Shown: positions 7,021-14,789 of the stretch, piece by piece
Numbering within the stretch: position 1 is the first letter of the stretch
How the letters are laid out: the number at the start of each line of letters is the position of its first letter
Source: Bacillota bacterium
Lineage (GTDB): Bacteria; Bacillota_I; Bacilli_A; RFN20; CAG-826
NCBI GenBank assembly: GCA_023393065.1
Contig: JAEWMX010000011.1
Location: 1 to 17,551, forward strand
Length of the DNA: 17,551 bases
Reading direction: 5' to 3'
Program-made: the position numbers and the translations under genes
Notes under the pieces: generated by a model
Told to the model about the DNA's origin: nothing
What the model saw: only the letters and a program-made list of their open reading frames with translations
Database searches by the model: none

Positions 7021-9810
7021 CTAGACAACTTTCTTTCTTTTAAGCAAGAAGAATAGCAATACTGCGATGGCTCCGACACCGGCCGCCGAACCGACGCTGA
7101 TGCCGATAATTGCTCCAGTCGATAAGCCACCCCCTTCAGCGGTGGGATTTGCATCGAGGACTAATGTCGTGTTGGCCGACATCGTGTACTCACCTTCGAT
7201 TACCGTTCCTGGTTCGAGGGCGGCGGTCGTGTCGATCAAAACTTCCATACCATCGAGATTCACTTTGGTGCGCGGCGCTGAACCGAGAAAGACGACGACA
7301 TAAGTTTTGTCTCCGTGTTCGACGGTCATTTTTATCAAGGTGTCAGCCATATCAAAGTCGCTGCCGAATTCGACGCTGACATTATCGTCAATCTCTTGGC
7401 GAGTCGCGTACTGGAAGGCGGCGTTATCGCGTTTTAAGGCTATCATGGCTTGATAAGTCGTAAAGATGTCGAGATTATCGATTTTTTCATCCCATTTTAG
7501 AGAGTTGACTTCATAGGAACTCATATAAGAGTTGTGATCGTATTTTCCATCTCCGAGAGGCTTGGAGCGAAGCATCTCACTGCCCGCGTGCAAAAAACTC
7601 ACGCCTTGACCTAATAAGACAAAACTCTGAGCTTGAACGGCTTGCTGTCTAAGGCGCGCCTCATCATAACCATAGCTCTCACCCGCCAGACGAATCTTGT
7701 CATATAGGGTGTTGTTGTCGTGGCATGACACATAGTTGATCGTTTTTGTCGGATCATTTGTTCCGCTGAAAACTTTGCCAAGCAAAGCGAAACTGAGACG
7801 GTTTTTCATTTGGACGTCGATTTTATCGGCTCCGACTTGGACGAATCCGGCATCGGTGCTTTTAAAGACGCCACCGCGAGCCGCATCGCGAATTTGATCG
7901 CTGAAGCCCCCGACTTGATTCGTGTCATCGATGTTTTGATACGAGGCAAGAGGCATCGTCACGCTCATCGCGGTGGATGACATGTCCCAAGGTTCGCCGT
8001 AAATAATGATATCTTCGCGGTAATCCTCGCGTAATTTGCTGCTTAAAGCGTTCATCGCCTCGACGGTGTGTAGGCCCATCAAGTCAAAGCGATAGCCGCC
8101 TAATTTGTATTCGCTGGCCAAGAAATAAGTCGAATCGGTCATGAAGCGAGACATCATCACGCGTTCGCTAGCGGTATCGTTTCCCACGCCGCTGGCATTG
8201 CTTGGAGCGCCGGCTTCGTTATAGCGGAAATAATAACCGGGGACGAGCTTACTTAAAGAATTGCCGGAAATGTTAGCGACATGGTTATAGACGACGTCCA
8301 TGATGATGCGAATATCATCTTCGGCAAAGCGCTTGACGACTTGCTTGAATTCGCTGATGCGAACTAAACCATCATAAGGATTAGATGAATAAGCCCCTTC
8401 GAGAACATTGTAATTTCGCGGGTTGTATCCCCAGTTAAAGGAGACATTGACCTCATCGTTTTCCTGATCGAATATCGGGAGGATTTGCACGGCGTTAACA
8501 CCGAGTTCTTTGATGTGATCATAGCCGGTTTTAACAGTGACTCCACCTTCTGTGTAAGTCGTTCCTTCTTCGATGAGACCAAGATATTTTTTGCGATTGG
8601 CTTCGGTGCCGTTCCACGTGTCATCGGCCGTCAAGTCGGCGACGTGGAGTTCGTAAGGAATTATTTCCGTCTCTTCTTTAGCGCTGAAGGTGACATCGTC
8701 CCAACCTTCGGGATCGGTTTGGCTAAAATCAACGATCATGCCGCGTAAGCCATTGACTCCGGCGGCCCGGGCATACGGATCGACAAATTCATTCGTCCCA
8801 GCGGAATTGGTGGCGATATATGTGTAGTATTTGCCATGGAGATTACCGCTTACGACGGCGGTCCAGACACCCTGTTCTCCTTTGGAAAAATCGTATTCTT
8901 CAAAAGTGTCATCACCGATTTCATCGTCGAGGGAGGTCGGGGTTCCGCTTTCATAGATACGTAATTTCAAAGAAGAAGTCGTCGGAGCCCAGGCTTTAAA
9001 TGTCGATTGGCTCGAAGAATAGGTGACGCCGAGATCAGCGCCGTTATAAGTGGCTTCATCGACGAATATCTCGTCATCGAAAAGACCGGCGAGGGAGACG
9101 AGGGATGTGACATCGTCGTTGCCGGCTTCGGCAAACGTGACGCGCAAATAGTAATTGCTATTTAGATTAATCGTATGGCTGACAGGGAGCGTCAGAGTGA
9201 ATTCGTGACGATATTGCGTGGCGTCATAGGCGCTTCCGGTCGCTCCAGAGCTTAGCGCATCATCACCGACGCTCAGACTATAAGAAGTGGTGGCGATGTT
9301 GGTGGCGCCAAAAATCTGTGTCGGCGAGATGAACTCGGCGACGACTAGACGGCCGGCTAGCACTTCTTCGGCGGACGAATAGACATGTTCCTCCATATTG
9401 ATTAGATAGAGGTGATAAGCGTTGTCGTCTTGCAAGGTAAAATCGGCAAATTCGACAGTCATATCTCCGGTTTGCTGAGACCAGCTCCCCGGACGAATGA
9501 TGATATTAATATATGTCTTATCGGTGAAATCGGTGAGCGGCAAGGCTCCCCACTTACCATAATCATCATCATCTGTGTATTTAAAGGCCATGCCGGTGAC
9601 GCCCTCACCCCACACCCATAAATCCCAGTTCGTGTAGTTGTTGTCGCTGCGATGATAGTGAAAGACGACGGTTTCTTCTTCATATGGCGCTAAAGAAGAA
9701 ACATTTGGGGCTTCTTGCCCCCCGCTGACTTGCGTTGGCTCTGATGGGAGATTTAAACCTCCTAACGACATGAGTCCGGTCAGCAAGGCGATCGCTAATA
9801 GCTTTAACAT
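7021..9810 (-). CDS. Type I pullulanase with C-terminal membrane anchor (GH13 with CBM41 and CBM48)
   Basis: A second debranching enzyme of 929 residues, acting outside the cell on alpha-1,6 bonds. The N-terminal signal peptide (about 1-30) has no lipobox Cys. Instead the protein ends in a Gly-rich membrane helix (about 898-923) and the tail KRKKVV, so it is tethered by its C-terminus. Domains run as CBM41-like (about 47-140; aromatics at NWDLWVW 61-67), a linking beta domain (about 160-250), CBM48-like (about 258-345) and the GH13 barrel. The barrel carries FNWGYNP 458-464, DVVYNH 505-510, GYRFDLMGL 572-580 (nucleophile Asp576), YGEPW 604-608 (Glu606) and SCHDN 695-699 (Asp698). All catalytic residues are present. 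The start is fixed by AGGAGG (9817-9822), six bases before the ATG. It follows the amylase gene by 17 bases and is surely co-transcribed with it. Large blocks match the other pullulanase, for example LGLIEEGTTYTEG and VPGYYFRYN, so the two are paralogues. Confidence 0.94.
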   Translation of the reverse strand: MLKLLAIALLTGLMSLGGLNLPSEPTQVSGGQEAPNVSSLAPYEEETVVFHYHRSDNNYTNWDLWVWGEGVTGMAFKYTDDDDYGKWGALPLTDFTDKTYINIIIRPGSWSQQTGDMTVEFADFTLQDDNAYHLYLINMEEHVYSSAEEVLAGRLVVAEFISPTQIFGATNIATTSYSLSVGDDALSSGATGSAYDATQYRHEFTLTLPVSHTINLNSNYYLRVTFAEAGNDDVTSLVSLAGLFDDEIFVDEATYNGADLGVTYSSSQSTFKAWAPTTSSLKLRIYESGTPTSLDDEIGDDTFEEYDFSKGEQGVWTAVVSGNLHGKYYTYIATNSAGTNEFVDPYARAAGVNGLRGMIVDFSQTDPEGWDDVTFSAKEETEIIPYELHVADLTADDTWNGTEANRKKYLGLIEEGTTYTEGGVTVKTGYDHIKELGVNAVQILPIFDQENDEVNVSFNWGYNPRNYNVLEGAYSSNPYDGLVRISEFKQVVKRFAEDDIRIIMDVVYNHVANISGNSLSKLVPGYYFRYNEAGAPSNASGVGNDTASERVMMSRFMTDSTYFLASEYKLGGYRFDLMGLHTVEAMNALSSKLREDYREDIIIYGEPWDMSSTAMSVTMPLASYQNIDDTNQVGGFSDQIRDAARGGVFKSTDAGFVQVGADKIDVQMKNRLSFALLGKVFSGTNDPTKTINYVSCHDNNTLYDKIRLAGESYGYDEARLRQQAVQAQSFVLLGQGVSFLHAGSEMLRSKPLGDGKYDHNSYMSSYEVNSLKWDEKIDNLDIFTTYQAMIALKRDNAAFQYATRQEIDDNVSVEFGSDFDMADTLIKMTVEHGDKTYVVVFLGSAPRTKVNLDGMEVLIDTTAALEPGTVIEGEYTMSANTTLVLDANPTAEGGGLSTGAIIGISVGSAAGVGAIAVLLFFLLKRKKVV

Positions 9811-9827
9811 GATTATCCTCCTATTAA

Positions 9828-11396
9828 TTACTTCTTCTCAAAAATGACTGATGAGTAGGCGCTGAGAGTGAGGTTGTTCTCGCTAATTGACGCGCGAGTC
9901 TGATTTGTGAAGATGTCATAGGCTATTTTTAATTCGTCGTCGCTTAGACGCGATAGGTCAAGCGCCATTTCTTCAGCGGCGAAATTATGGACGACATATA
10001 TGTCTTTTGTTCCATCGCGGCTCGAAAGTTTTAATGCTGCCAATGCGTTGTTGGCGACCGCGACATCGTCGACGATGGCATCTTTTATCCACGGGTAGGC
10101 ATTGCGGACATTGAGAACTTTTTTGTAATGATTAGTGAGGCTAAAGGGCTCCTCGAGCAGTTCAAAGGCTCCCTCTTTAACTTGCTTGGTCATGTCGTAG
10201 GTCGTGCCTTCTGGCCACGCCGTCCGCCACGGATCATCGCCGCTTGTCCACTGCATTGGCAATCTTCGATTGGCGTCAGTCTGCGCTGAACCTCGTGTCC
10301 CGCGTAAACCAATTTCTTCGCCGTAATAAATAAAAGGAACACCGGGTGTCAGCAAGTATGCGGAAGCGGCGAGCTTGCGGCGTGCCTCCGTATCCATGAT
10401 GAACATGCCGCTCGAGCGGTCCATATCGTGATTAGTTAGAAAGTTAGCCATAAGTCCATTTTCATTGATGGTTAAGATTTTTTCTTGGCTATCGGCGATG
10501 CGAAAGGCAAAAGTGCTGCCGGTTACCGAGGTGATGTTGTCGATGATATAGCCGGTTGTTCCCGCTCCGGCAAAATTAAAGAGGCTATCCATTCCGCCGT
10601 AATAGAGATTGACGGTCGGTTGATCATCCCAAACTTCGCCGACGAGATAAGCGTCGGAGTCGTTAGCGCGGACGACATTGGTTAACCAAGAGAGAAAATC
10701 AATCGACTTCTGAGCTTCGCTGATGTAGAAATATTTGACGGCGTCGAGGCGAAAACCATCGACCCCTAAATCCTGCCAATACGCGCAGATGTTGGCGATT
10801 TCTTCGCGAACCTTGCTATTATCGAGATTTAAATCAGGCATCCAATCGCCAAAACCAGCCTCGTATTTGACGATTCCCCCCTCCCAGTAGAAATTGTACC
10901 AGTTGGCTTTATTCGTCTCGTCAGTGGGGCTGAAATTGTTAGTGCGGAAATTTTCCTTTCCTTGGATAAACCAAGGGTGGGTATACGATGTGTGATTGAT
11001 GACGAGGTCGATGATGACATCGATGTTGGCGTCATGAGCGGTATCGACAAATTCTTCGAAGTCGGCAAGTGTGCCAAAATCTTCATTGATGGCGTAGTAG
11101 TCCTCGACATCGTACCCGTGATAAGTGGGAGAAGGGTGAATAGGCATGAGCCACACCCCGCCGACACCAAGTTCGTTTAAATAAGGAACTTTATCGGTCA
11201 AACCTTGGAAATCGCCGATTTGATCATCGTCGGAATCCGCAAAGGACCGCACGAAAATCTCGTAGTAAGCTTTGCTTGCTCCCGGAGCGACATCGGGATC
11301 GAATTCATAATTCTGCGGAACGGTGTTCGCTCCGCATGAGGTGAGAAGTATTGATAAAAGGCCAAAGAGTGTTGAAACGCGACTTTTTGTCATCAT
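9828..11396 (-). CDS. Alpha-amylase family glycoside hydrolase, lipoprotein (GH13_36-like)
   Basis: An extracellular alpha-glucanase, probably cutting alpha-1,4 bonds of starch or dextrins. From the ATG at 11396 it has 522 residues. The signal peptide ends in LLTSC, with lipidated Cys21. The GH13 regions are complete: DLVINH 130-135, MPDLN 186-190, GFRLDAVKY 214-222 (nucleophile Asp218), GEVWD 253-257 (acid/base Glu254) and TNHD 321-324 (Asp324). MPDLN as region V and the DSDDDQIGDF calcium-loop-like stretch near residue 55 point to subfamily GH13_36, which lies between oligo-1,6-glucosidases and neopullulanases. A GTG start at 11417 is open, but the AAAGG at 11402-11406 fits only the ATG at 11396 (or the adjacent one at 11393), and a start there gives a normal lipoprotein signal. 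The gene then begins one base after the malG stop. It is co-transcribed with malG upstream and the pullulanase gene 17 bases downstream. Exact specificity cannot be read from sequence. Confidence 0.92.
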   Translation of the reverse strand: MMTKSRVSTLFGLLSILLTSCGANTVPQNYEFDPDVAPGASKAYYEIFVRSFADSDDDQIGDFQGLTDKVPYLNELGVGGVWLMPIHPSPTYHGYDVEDYYAINEDFGTLADFEEFVDTAHDANIDVIIDLVINHTSYTHPWFIQGKENFRTNNFSPTDETNKANWYNFYWEGGIVKYEAGFGDWMPDLNLDNSKVREEIANICAYWQDLGVDGFRLDAVKYFYISEAQKSIDFLSWLTNVVRANDSDAYLVGEVWDDQPTVNLYYGGMDSLFNFAGAGTTGYIIDNITSVTGSTFAFRIADSQEKILTINENGLMANFLTNHDMDRSSGMFIMDTEARRKLAASAYLLTPGVPFIYYGEEIGLRGTRGSAQTDANRRLPMQWTSGDDPWRTAWPEGTTYDMTKQVKEGAFELLEEPFSLTNHYKKVLNVRNAYPWIKDAIVDDVAVANNALAALKLSSRDGTKDIYVVHNFAAEEMALDLSRLSDDELKIAYDIFTNQTRASISENNLTLSAYSSVIFEKK

Positions 11397-11397
11397 A

Positions 11398-12333
11398 TTA
11401 ACCTTTAACCGCGCCACCGGTGACGCCGCTAACGTAATATTTTTGCATCCAAATAAATAGTAAGGTGATCGGTATGCTGATTAAGACGGCACCAGCGGCG
11501 AACATCGTGTAATATTCGGCGACCATGCCTTGTCCGTTCAGCATATTATATAGACCGCGGGCAATCGTCCACGCATCAGTTCTCTGACGAGTGATGGTCG
11601 CGACGAAAATGTAGTCGCCCCACGGACCCATGAAGGAAGTGAGGGCGGTAAAGATGAGAATCGGTTTTGAAAGTGGAAGGATAATCTTAAAGAAAATCTG
11701 TGCTTTATTAGCTCCGTCGATTTCGGCGGCTTCGTCAATCGATTTAGATATCGTGTCGAAGTAGCCTTTGGAAACGAGGTAGCCCATGGCCGCCCCGCTG
11801 CTGTTGACGAGGATGAGCGAGATTAAATAATTAGAAATCGGCACTTGCTCGCTACCGCTAGGTAGCAATCCGATACCTTTTAAGATGAAGTAGATGGCAA
11901 TCATGGCCATGAAACCGGGGAACATGCCGAGAATCATCAGTAGTTTCATCATTCCTTGACGCCCTTTAAAGCGCAGGCGGCTAAACGTATAGGAGGTAAG
12001 GAGAACGATGATGGTGGAGATTAAACTCGTGAAAATCGCGACGATAAAGGTGTTTAAAAACCACTGTAGATACGGAATGCGCGGATCGGTGAAGAGTTGA
12101 ATGTAATTATCGAATCCGAACTGCTGAGGAATAAAGTAGCTGACGCGACCCGTCGATTCGATACGCAGTGAATCAAGGATGAGCCAGACGATTGGAGCTA
12201 ACCAGATGATGGATAGGACCGCCAAGATGATATAGACGGCGATATTTGTTGCTCTCTCAACTGTTTTTTGGTTTTTAAAACCGCGGACATTGCCGACGAT
12301 TTTGGTCGGCTTGGTTTCGATTTTGGCATTCAT
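11398..12333 (-). CDS. malG: Maltodextrin ABC transporter permease, MalG type
   Basis: An inner permease subunit of the sugar importer, 311 residues with six predicted membrane segments (about 31-55, 90-114, 128-152, 165-188, 222-246 and 275-297). The EAA loop that contacts the ATPase is clear at about 201-221, as EAAEIDGANK...ILP. The C-terminus YYVSGVTGGAVKG is characteristic of MalG proteins. The start overlaps the malF stop as TAATG and has GGAG about nine bases upstream, so translation is coupled to malF. It works with MalF, MalE and very likely the MsmX ATPase encoded at the left of the window. The length is normal for the family, in contrast to the oversized MalF partner. Confidence 0.94.
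   Translation of the reverse strand: MNAKIETKPTKIVGNVRGFKNQKTVERATNIAVYIILAVLSIIWLAPIVWLILDSLRIESTGRVSYFIPQQFGFDNYIQLFTDPRIPYLQWFLNTFIVAIFTSLISTIIVLLTSYTFSRLRFKGRQGMMKLLMILGMFPGFMAMIAIYFILKGIGLLPSGSEQVPISNYLISLILVNSSGAAMGYLVSKGYFDTISKSIDEAAEIDGANKAQIFFKIILPLSKPILIFTALTSFMGPWGDYIFVATITRQRTDAWTIARGLYNMLNGQGMVAEYYTMFAAGAVLISIPITLLFIWMQKYYVSGVTGGAVKG
11402..11406 (-). promoter_or_regulatory. Ribosome binding site that decides the amylase start
   Basis: AAAGG on the minus strand sits inside the last codons of malG, five bases before the ATG at 11396 and eight before the ATG at 11393. It lies downstream of the alternative GTG at 11417, so it argues against that longer start. Termination on malG and initiation of the amylase are probably coupled. 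Confidence 0.6.
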
Positions 12334-14600
12334 TAGGCGAAATCTCCTTCCTGTGTCGCTGCGCTCGTTTTAGCGTAGAGCGACAACGTGATAAAGGCGC
12401 TGATTAAGAAGATGAAGATGCCGAGGGCGCTGCCGATGGCGTATTCTTGCTGAGCTCCGCCGACAGTCAGTCGGTAGAGCCAAGTGACGAGGATATCGGT
12501 CTTGCCGTATTCGACACCGGGCAGGTTGGCGGAAGGACCGCCACCGGTCAAGAAGAAGATAACATTAAAGTTATTGATGTTGCCGATGAACTGCGTAATT
12601 AAATATGGTCCGGTCACAAACAGCATATATGGCATGGTGATTTTGACAAATTGAGTAAAACGTCCGGCCCCGTCGATGCGGGCCGATTCATAGAGATCAT
12701 CGGGAATATTCATTAAAATTCCCGAGGTGATTAGCATCGTATAAGGCACGCCGACCCAGACGTTGACGAGGATGACGGCGATCTTAGCGTTGAGAGGGAC
12801 GGTCAAGAAATCGATATATTCGCTGATCCATCCCAGCCGTAACAATGTCTCGTTAAGCGGTCCGTACTTATAAAGCAATTGACTCATCAATAGCAGGGTG
12901 ACAAATTGCGGAACGGCGATGGTGATGACGAATATCGTCCGCCACATCTTTTTGAGTTTGATGCCTTTGCGGTTGATCATCATCGCCAAAATTAAGCCGA
13001 GGATGTAGTTAGAAAAAGTGGCAAAGAAAGCCCAGATGAACGTCCAGCCGAGGATATCGCCGAAAGCTTTTGAAAAGCTGCTTCCGCCGACGGAAGTGAA
13101 GAGTTGGGCGAATGTCTGAAGCCCAACCCATGTAAAAAGGGTGTTCGGCGGTCCGTTTTGCTGGTTGAAATTAGTAAACGCCAGAAGAATCATGAATACC
13201 AGCGGGACGAGGGTGAATACCGTAATCGTGATGGCGGGAATCGACAAAGTCGTCAGATGAAAGCGCGAGTTGAGGAGCTCGTTAACTTCATTTTTGAAAG
13301 TTGGAAGTGGACTCTTGAATTTTGGTTTTTCTTGCGTTGCGGAATTAGTTGTCCCCTCATCGGTGCTCTCGTGTTTTTTCAAAGCTTCAACATAAGTTTC
13401 TTCAGCTTTGACAACGCCGCGAATCGAAATCCAATAAAGGGCGAAGAAAGCGACGGTCAGCAAGATAGTCGCCACAGCAAAGAGAGTGATTAACATCGAA
13501 TTATCCATAAAGACTGTAACTTCGATTTGGTCTTCGACGGGACAGATGTTTATCGGCATGCCGATAATTGAACATTCATAGACAATTTTAGAAGCTTGGT
13601 CGCCCAGGTTATCGAATTTCGAAAGCCAGTAAAAACCGCCTTGAGGCAAAAACATAAAAAGCCAATAGCCAGCTTCTAGGATTAAATATAAGATGGTTTT
13701 GATCGGTCTTCCCATGAGGGCGTGACCCAAGCCCATAAAGAAATAAGATAGTTTCGTGCGATATGTGCCTTTGATAAAAGTCATGGTAAACTTTTTAGCG
13801 AATTTGGCGACGGCAATTGCGACTTTTACAATAAGTTTATATAGAGCGACAAATAAATTAATGAAAGCTTTGATGAAGAGCATGATGAAGGTAAATAGTC
13901 CAACTCCAAGATTTTTGGCTCCGCTTCCAATGCCGATGACAATCGATTCGACCATGCTGATCGGTTGTACTTTCTTGGCCAAATAATATTCGCGTCCGTT
14001 CTTAACGGCTTTGATATGGCCAAGAGAGATGATGAGATAGCCGATAGATGCCAAAACTAAAACGGCGAGGAGGATTATCCACCAAAAAGAGGGGGTGATA
14101 ACGGCTCCTGAGGTCGAGGCGCTAAGAATTATTATTGCCGCGATTTCAAGGGCTAATAAAACGCTCGTTAGAATGACGTTAACAAGACCGACAATGGCTT
14201 GATAACGCGAGCATTTTATTAAGACTTCATCTTGAACTTCTTCGCGGTTGACCTTGGCGCGCTGCGACGATGAAGAAACGGCGGCTAAGACTCCCCCAGC
14301 CAGCGAGGCGGCGGAAAGGACGAGAGTCGCGATTATCAACAGCCAATAGGCTGATTGAGAAGACGCGTCAACGCTCGTGGAAGTGAAAATCAAATGGAGG
14401 AGGCGAGCGATAAAAAAGCCTCCCATGCCAATGGCGATGACGAGGCCGATCACGAAATTCGAAAAAGAACTCATGAGATGGGAATAATGTCCAGTTCCCG
14501 TCGAAAGATAAAAATCTTTCTTGTCTTGGCCGGGGAACATTAAGGGAGGTGTCGTTTTTTTCTCGTTCATAATTATGTGATTATTATCAAGCGATAACAA
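12333..14600 (-). CDS. malF: Maltodextrin ABC transporter permease, MalF type, with long N-terminal membrane extension
   Basis: The second permease subunit of the importer. The canonical MalF core occupies about residues 445-755, with membrane segments and the EAA loop ARIDGAGRFTQ...MPYM at about 640-659; GGGPS at 686-690 is also typical. Before it lies an unusual 440-residue N-terminal part. It has about four membrane helices (46-72, 85-110, 133-163, 171-194), an amphipathic Lys-rich stretch (about 235-280), a segment like the GLGQ...KG region of Gram-positive MalF (SYFFMGLGHALMGRPIK, 285-301), an extracytoplasmic loop and another helix (about 367-395). A Glu/Lys/Ser/Thr linker (400-440) joins it to the core. 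At 755 residues it far exceeds the usual 290-450. The start is uncertain. The TTG at 14600 lies only two bases after AAGGAG (14603-14608), while the ATG at 14570 (giving 745 residues) has no ribosome site. The stop overlaps the malG start. Confidence 0.9.
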   Translation of the reverse strand: MLSLDNNHIIMNEKKTTPPLMFPGQDKKDFYLSTGTGHYSHLMSSFSNFVIGLVIAIGMGGFFIARLLHLIFTSTSVDASSQSAYWLLIIATLVLSAASLAGGVLAAVSSSSQRAKVNREEVQDEVLIKCSRYQAIVGLVNVILTSVLLALEIAAIIILSASTSGAVITPSFWWIILLAVLVLASIGYLIISLGHIKAVKNGREYYLAKKVQPISMVESIVIGIGSGAKNLGVGLFTFIMLFIKAFINLFVALYKLIVKVAIAVAKFAKKFTMTFIKGTYRTKLSYFFMGLGHALMGRPIKTILYLILEAGYWLFMFLPQGGFYWLSKFDNLGDQASKIVYECSIIGMPINICPVEDQIEVTVFMDNSMLITLFAVATILLTVAFFALYWISIRGVVKAEETYVEALKKHESTDEGTTNSATQEKPKFKSPLPTFKNEVNELLNSRFHLTTLSIPAITITVFTLVPLVFMILLAFTNFNQQNGPPNTLFTWVGLQTFAQLFTSVGGSSFSKAFGDILGWTFIWAFFATFSNYILGLILAMMINRKGIKLKKMWRTIFVITIAVPQFVTLLLMSQLLYKYGPLNETLLRLGWISEYIDFLTVPLNAKIAVILVNVWVGVPYTMLITSGILMNIPDDLYESARIDGAGRFTQFVKITMPYMLFVTGPYLITQFIGNINNFNVIFFLTGGGPSANLPGVEYGKTDILVTWLYRLTVGGAQQEYAIGSALGIFIFLISAFITLSLYAKTSAATQEGDFA

Positions 14601-14670
14601 TTCTCCTTTGCTTAATGATGCATGATGATTGGCGAATAGCTTATCGAGGACAAAGCGACACTCATTTAGA

Positions 14671-14699
14671 TTGACAGTTGTTAAAATCTTCCGTATTTA
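14671..14699 (+). promoter_or_regulatory. Possible antisense promoter in the malE-malF gap
   Basis: On the + strand a perfect TTGACA (14671-14676) is followed after 17 bases by TATTTA (14694-14699). If active, it would transcribe toward malE in the antisense direction, starting near 14706 and crossing the short + strand reading frame at 14750-14770. The -10 is poor, so this is a weak call. Confidence 0.3.
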
Positions 14700-14727
14700 A
14701 TGTATCACTTTGTGATGAGCTAGTAAA
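14699..14727 (-). promoter_or_regulatory. Possible internal promoter for malFG
   Basis: On the minus strand TTTACT (14722-14727) and TACATT (14699-14704) are separated by 17 bases. The 189-base gap between malE and malF is much larger than any other gap among malF, malG, the amylase and the anchored pullulanase. A second promoter here would let malF and the genes after it be expressed apart from malE. A weak ATCAC-AAA-GTGAT hairpin overlaps it at 14704-14716. Confidence 0.3.
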
Positions 14728-14749
14728 CAAACAGGAAAGGAGACTCTTT

Positions 14750-14770
14750 ATGAATCCCCTTAACTGTTAA
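14750..14770 (+). CDS. Possible six-codon leader-type reading frame
   Basis: The + strand shows a strong ribosome site AAAGGAG (14736-14742), seven bases before an ATG that opens a six-codon frame, MNPLNC, ending in TAA. A candidate promoter lies 50 bases upstream. It is antisense to the malE-malF transcript. The AAAGGAG-AC-N5-ATG arrangement is the same as that before malE on the other strand. It may be a regulatory leader, an antisense RNA signal, or chance; nothing recognisable follows it on the + strand. Confidence 0.2.
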   Translation: MNPLNC

Positions 14771-14789
14771 TTTTAAAAGATCTTATTCA

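Noticed and set aside
9412..9683. Short frames on both strands over the CBM41 region of the 929-residue pullulanase
   Set aside because: They are shadows of the real gene, with no ribosome sites and no recognisable product.
11397..11417. A longer amylase frame starting at GTG 11417 and overlapping malG by 20 bases
   Set aside because: The ribosome site AAAGG lies downstream of that GTG and fits the ATG at 11396. The shorter start also gives a standard lipoprotein signal peptide.
13104..13493. A 129-codon open frame on the + strand inside malF
   Set aside because: It lies opposite a well-supported membrane protein gene, has no ribosome site that I can see, and its product is a low-complexity charged string typical of an antisense shadow.
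14704..14716. ATCAC-TTT-GTGAT hairpin as a terminator after malE
   Set aside because: The stem has only five mostly AT pairs and no T-run follows on either strand, so it is not a credible terminator.
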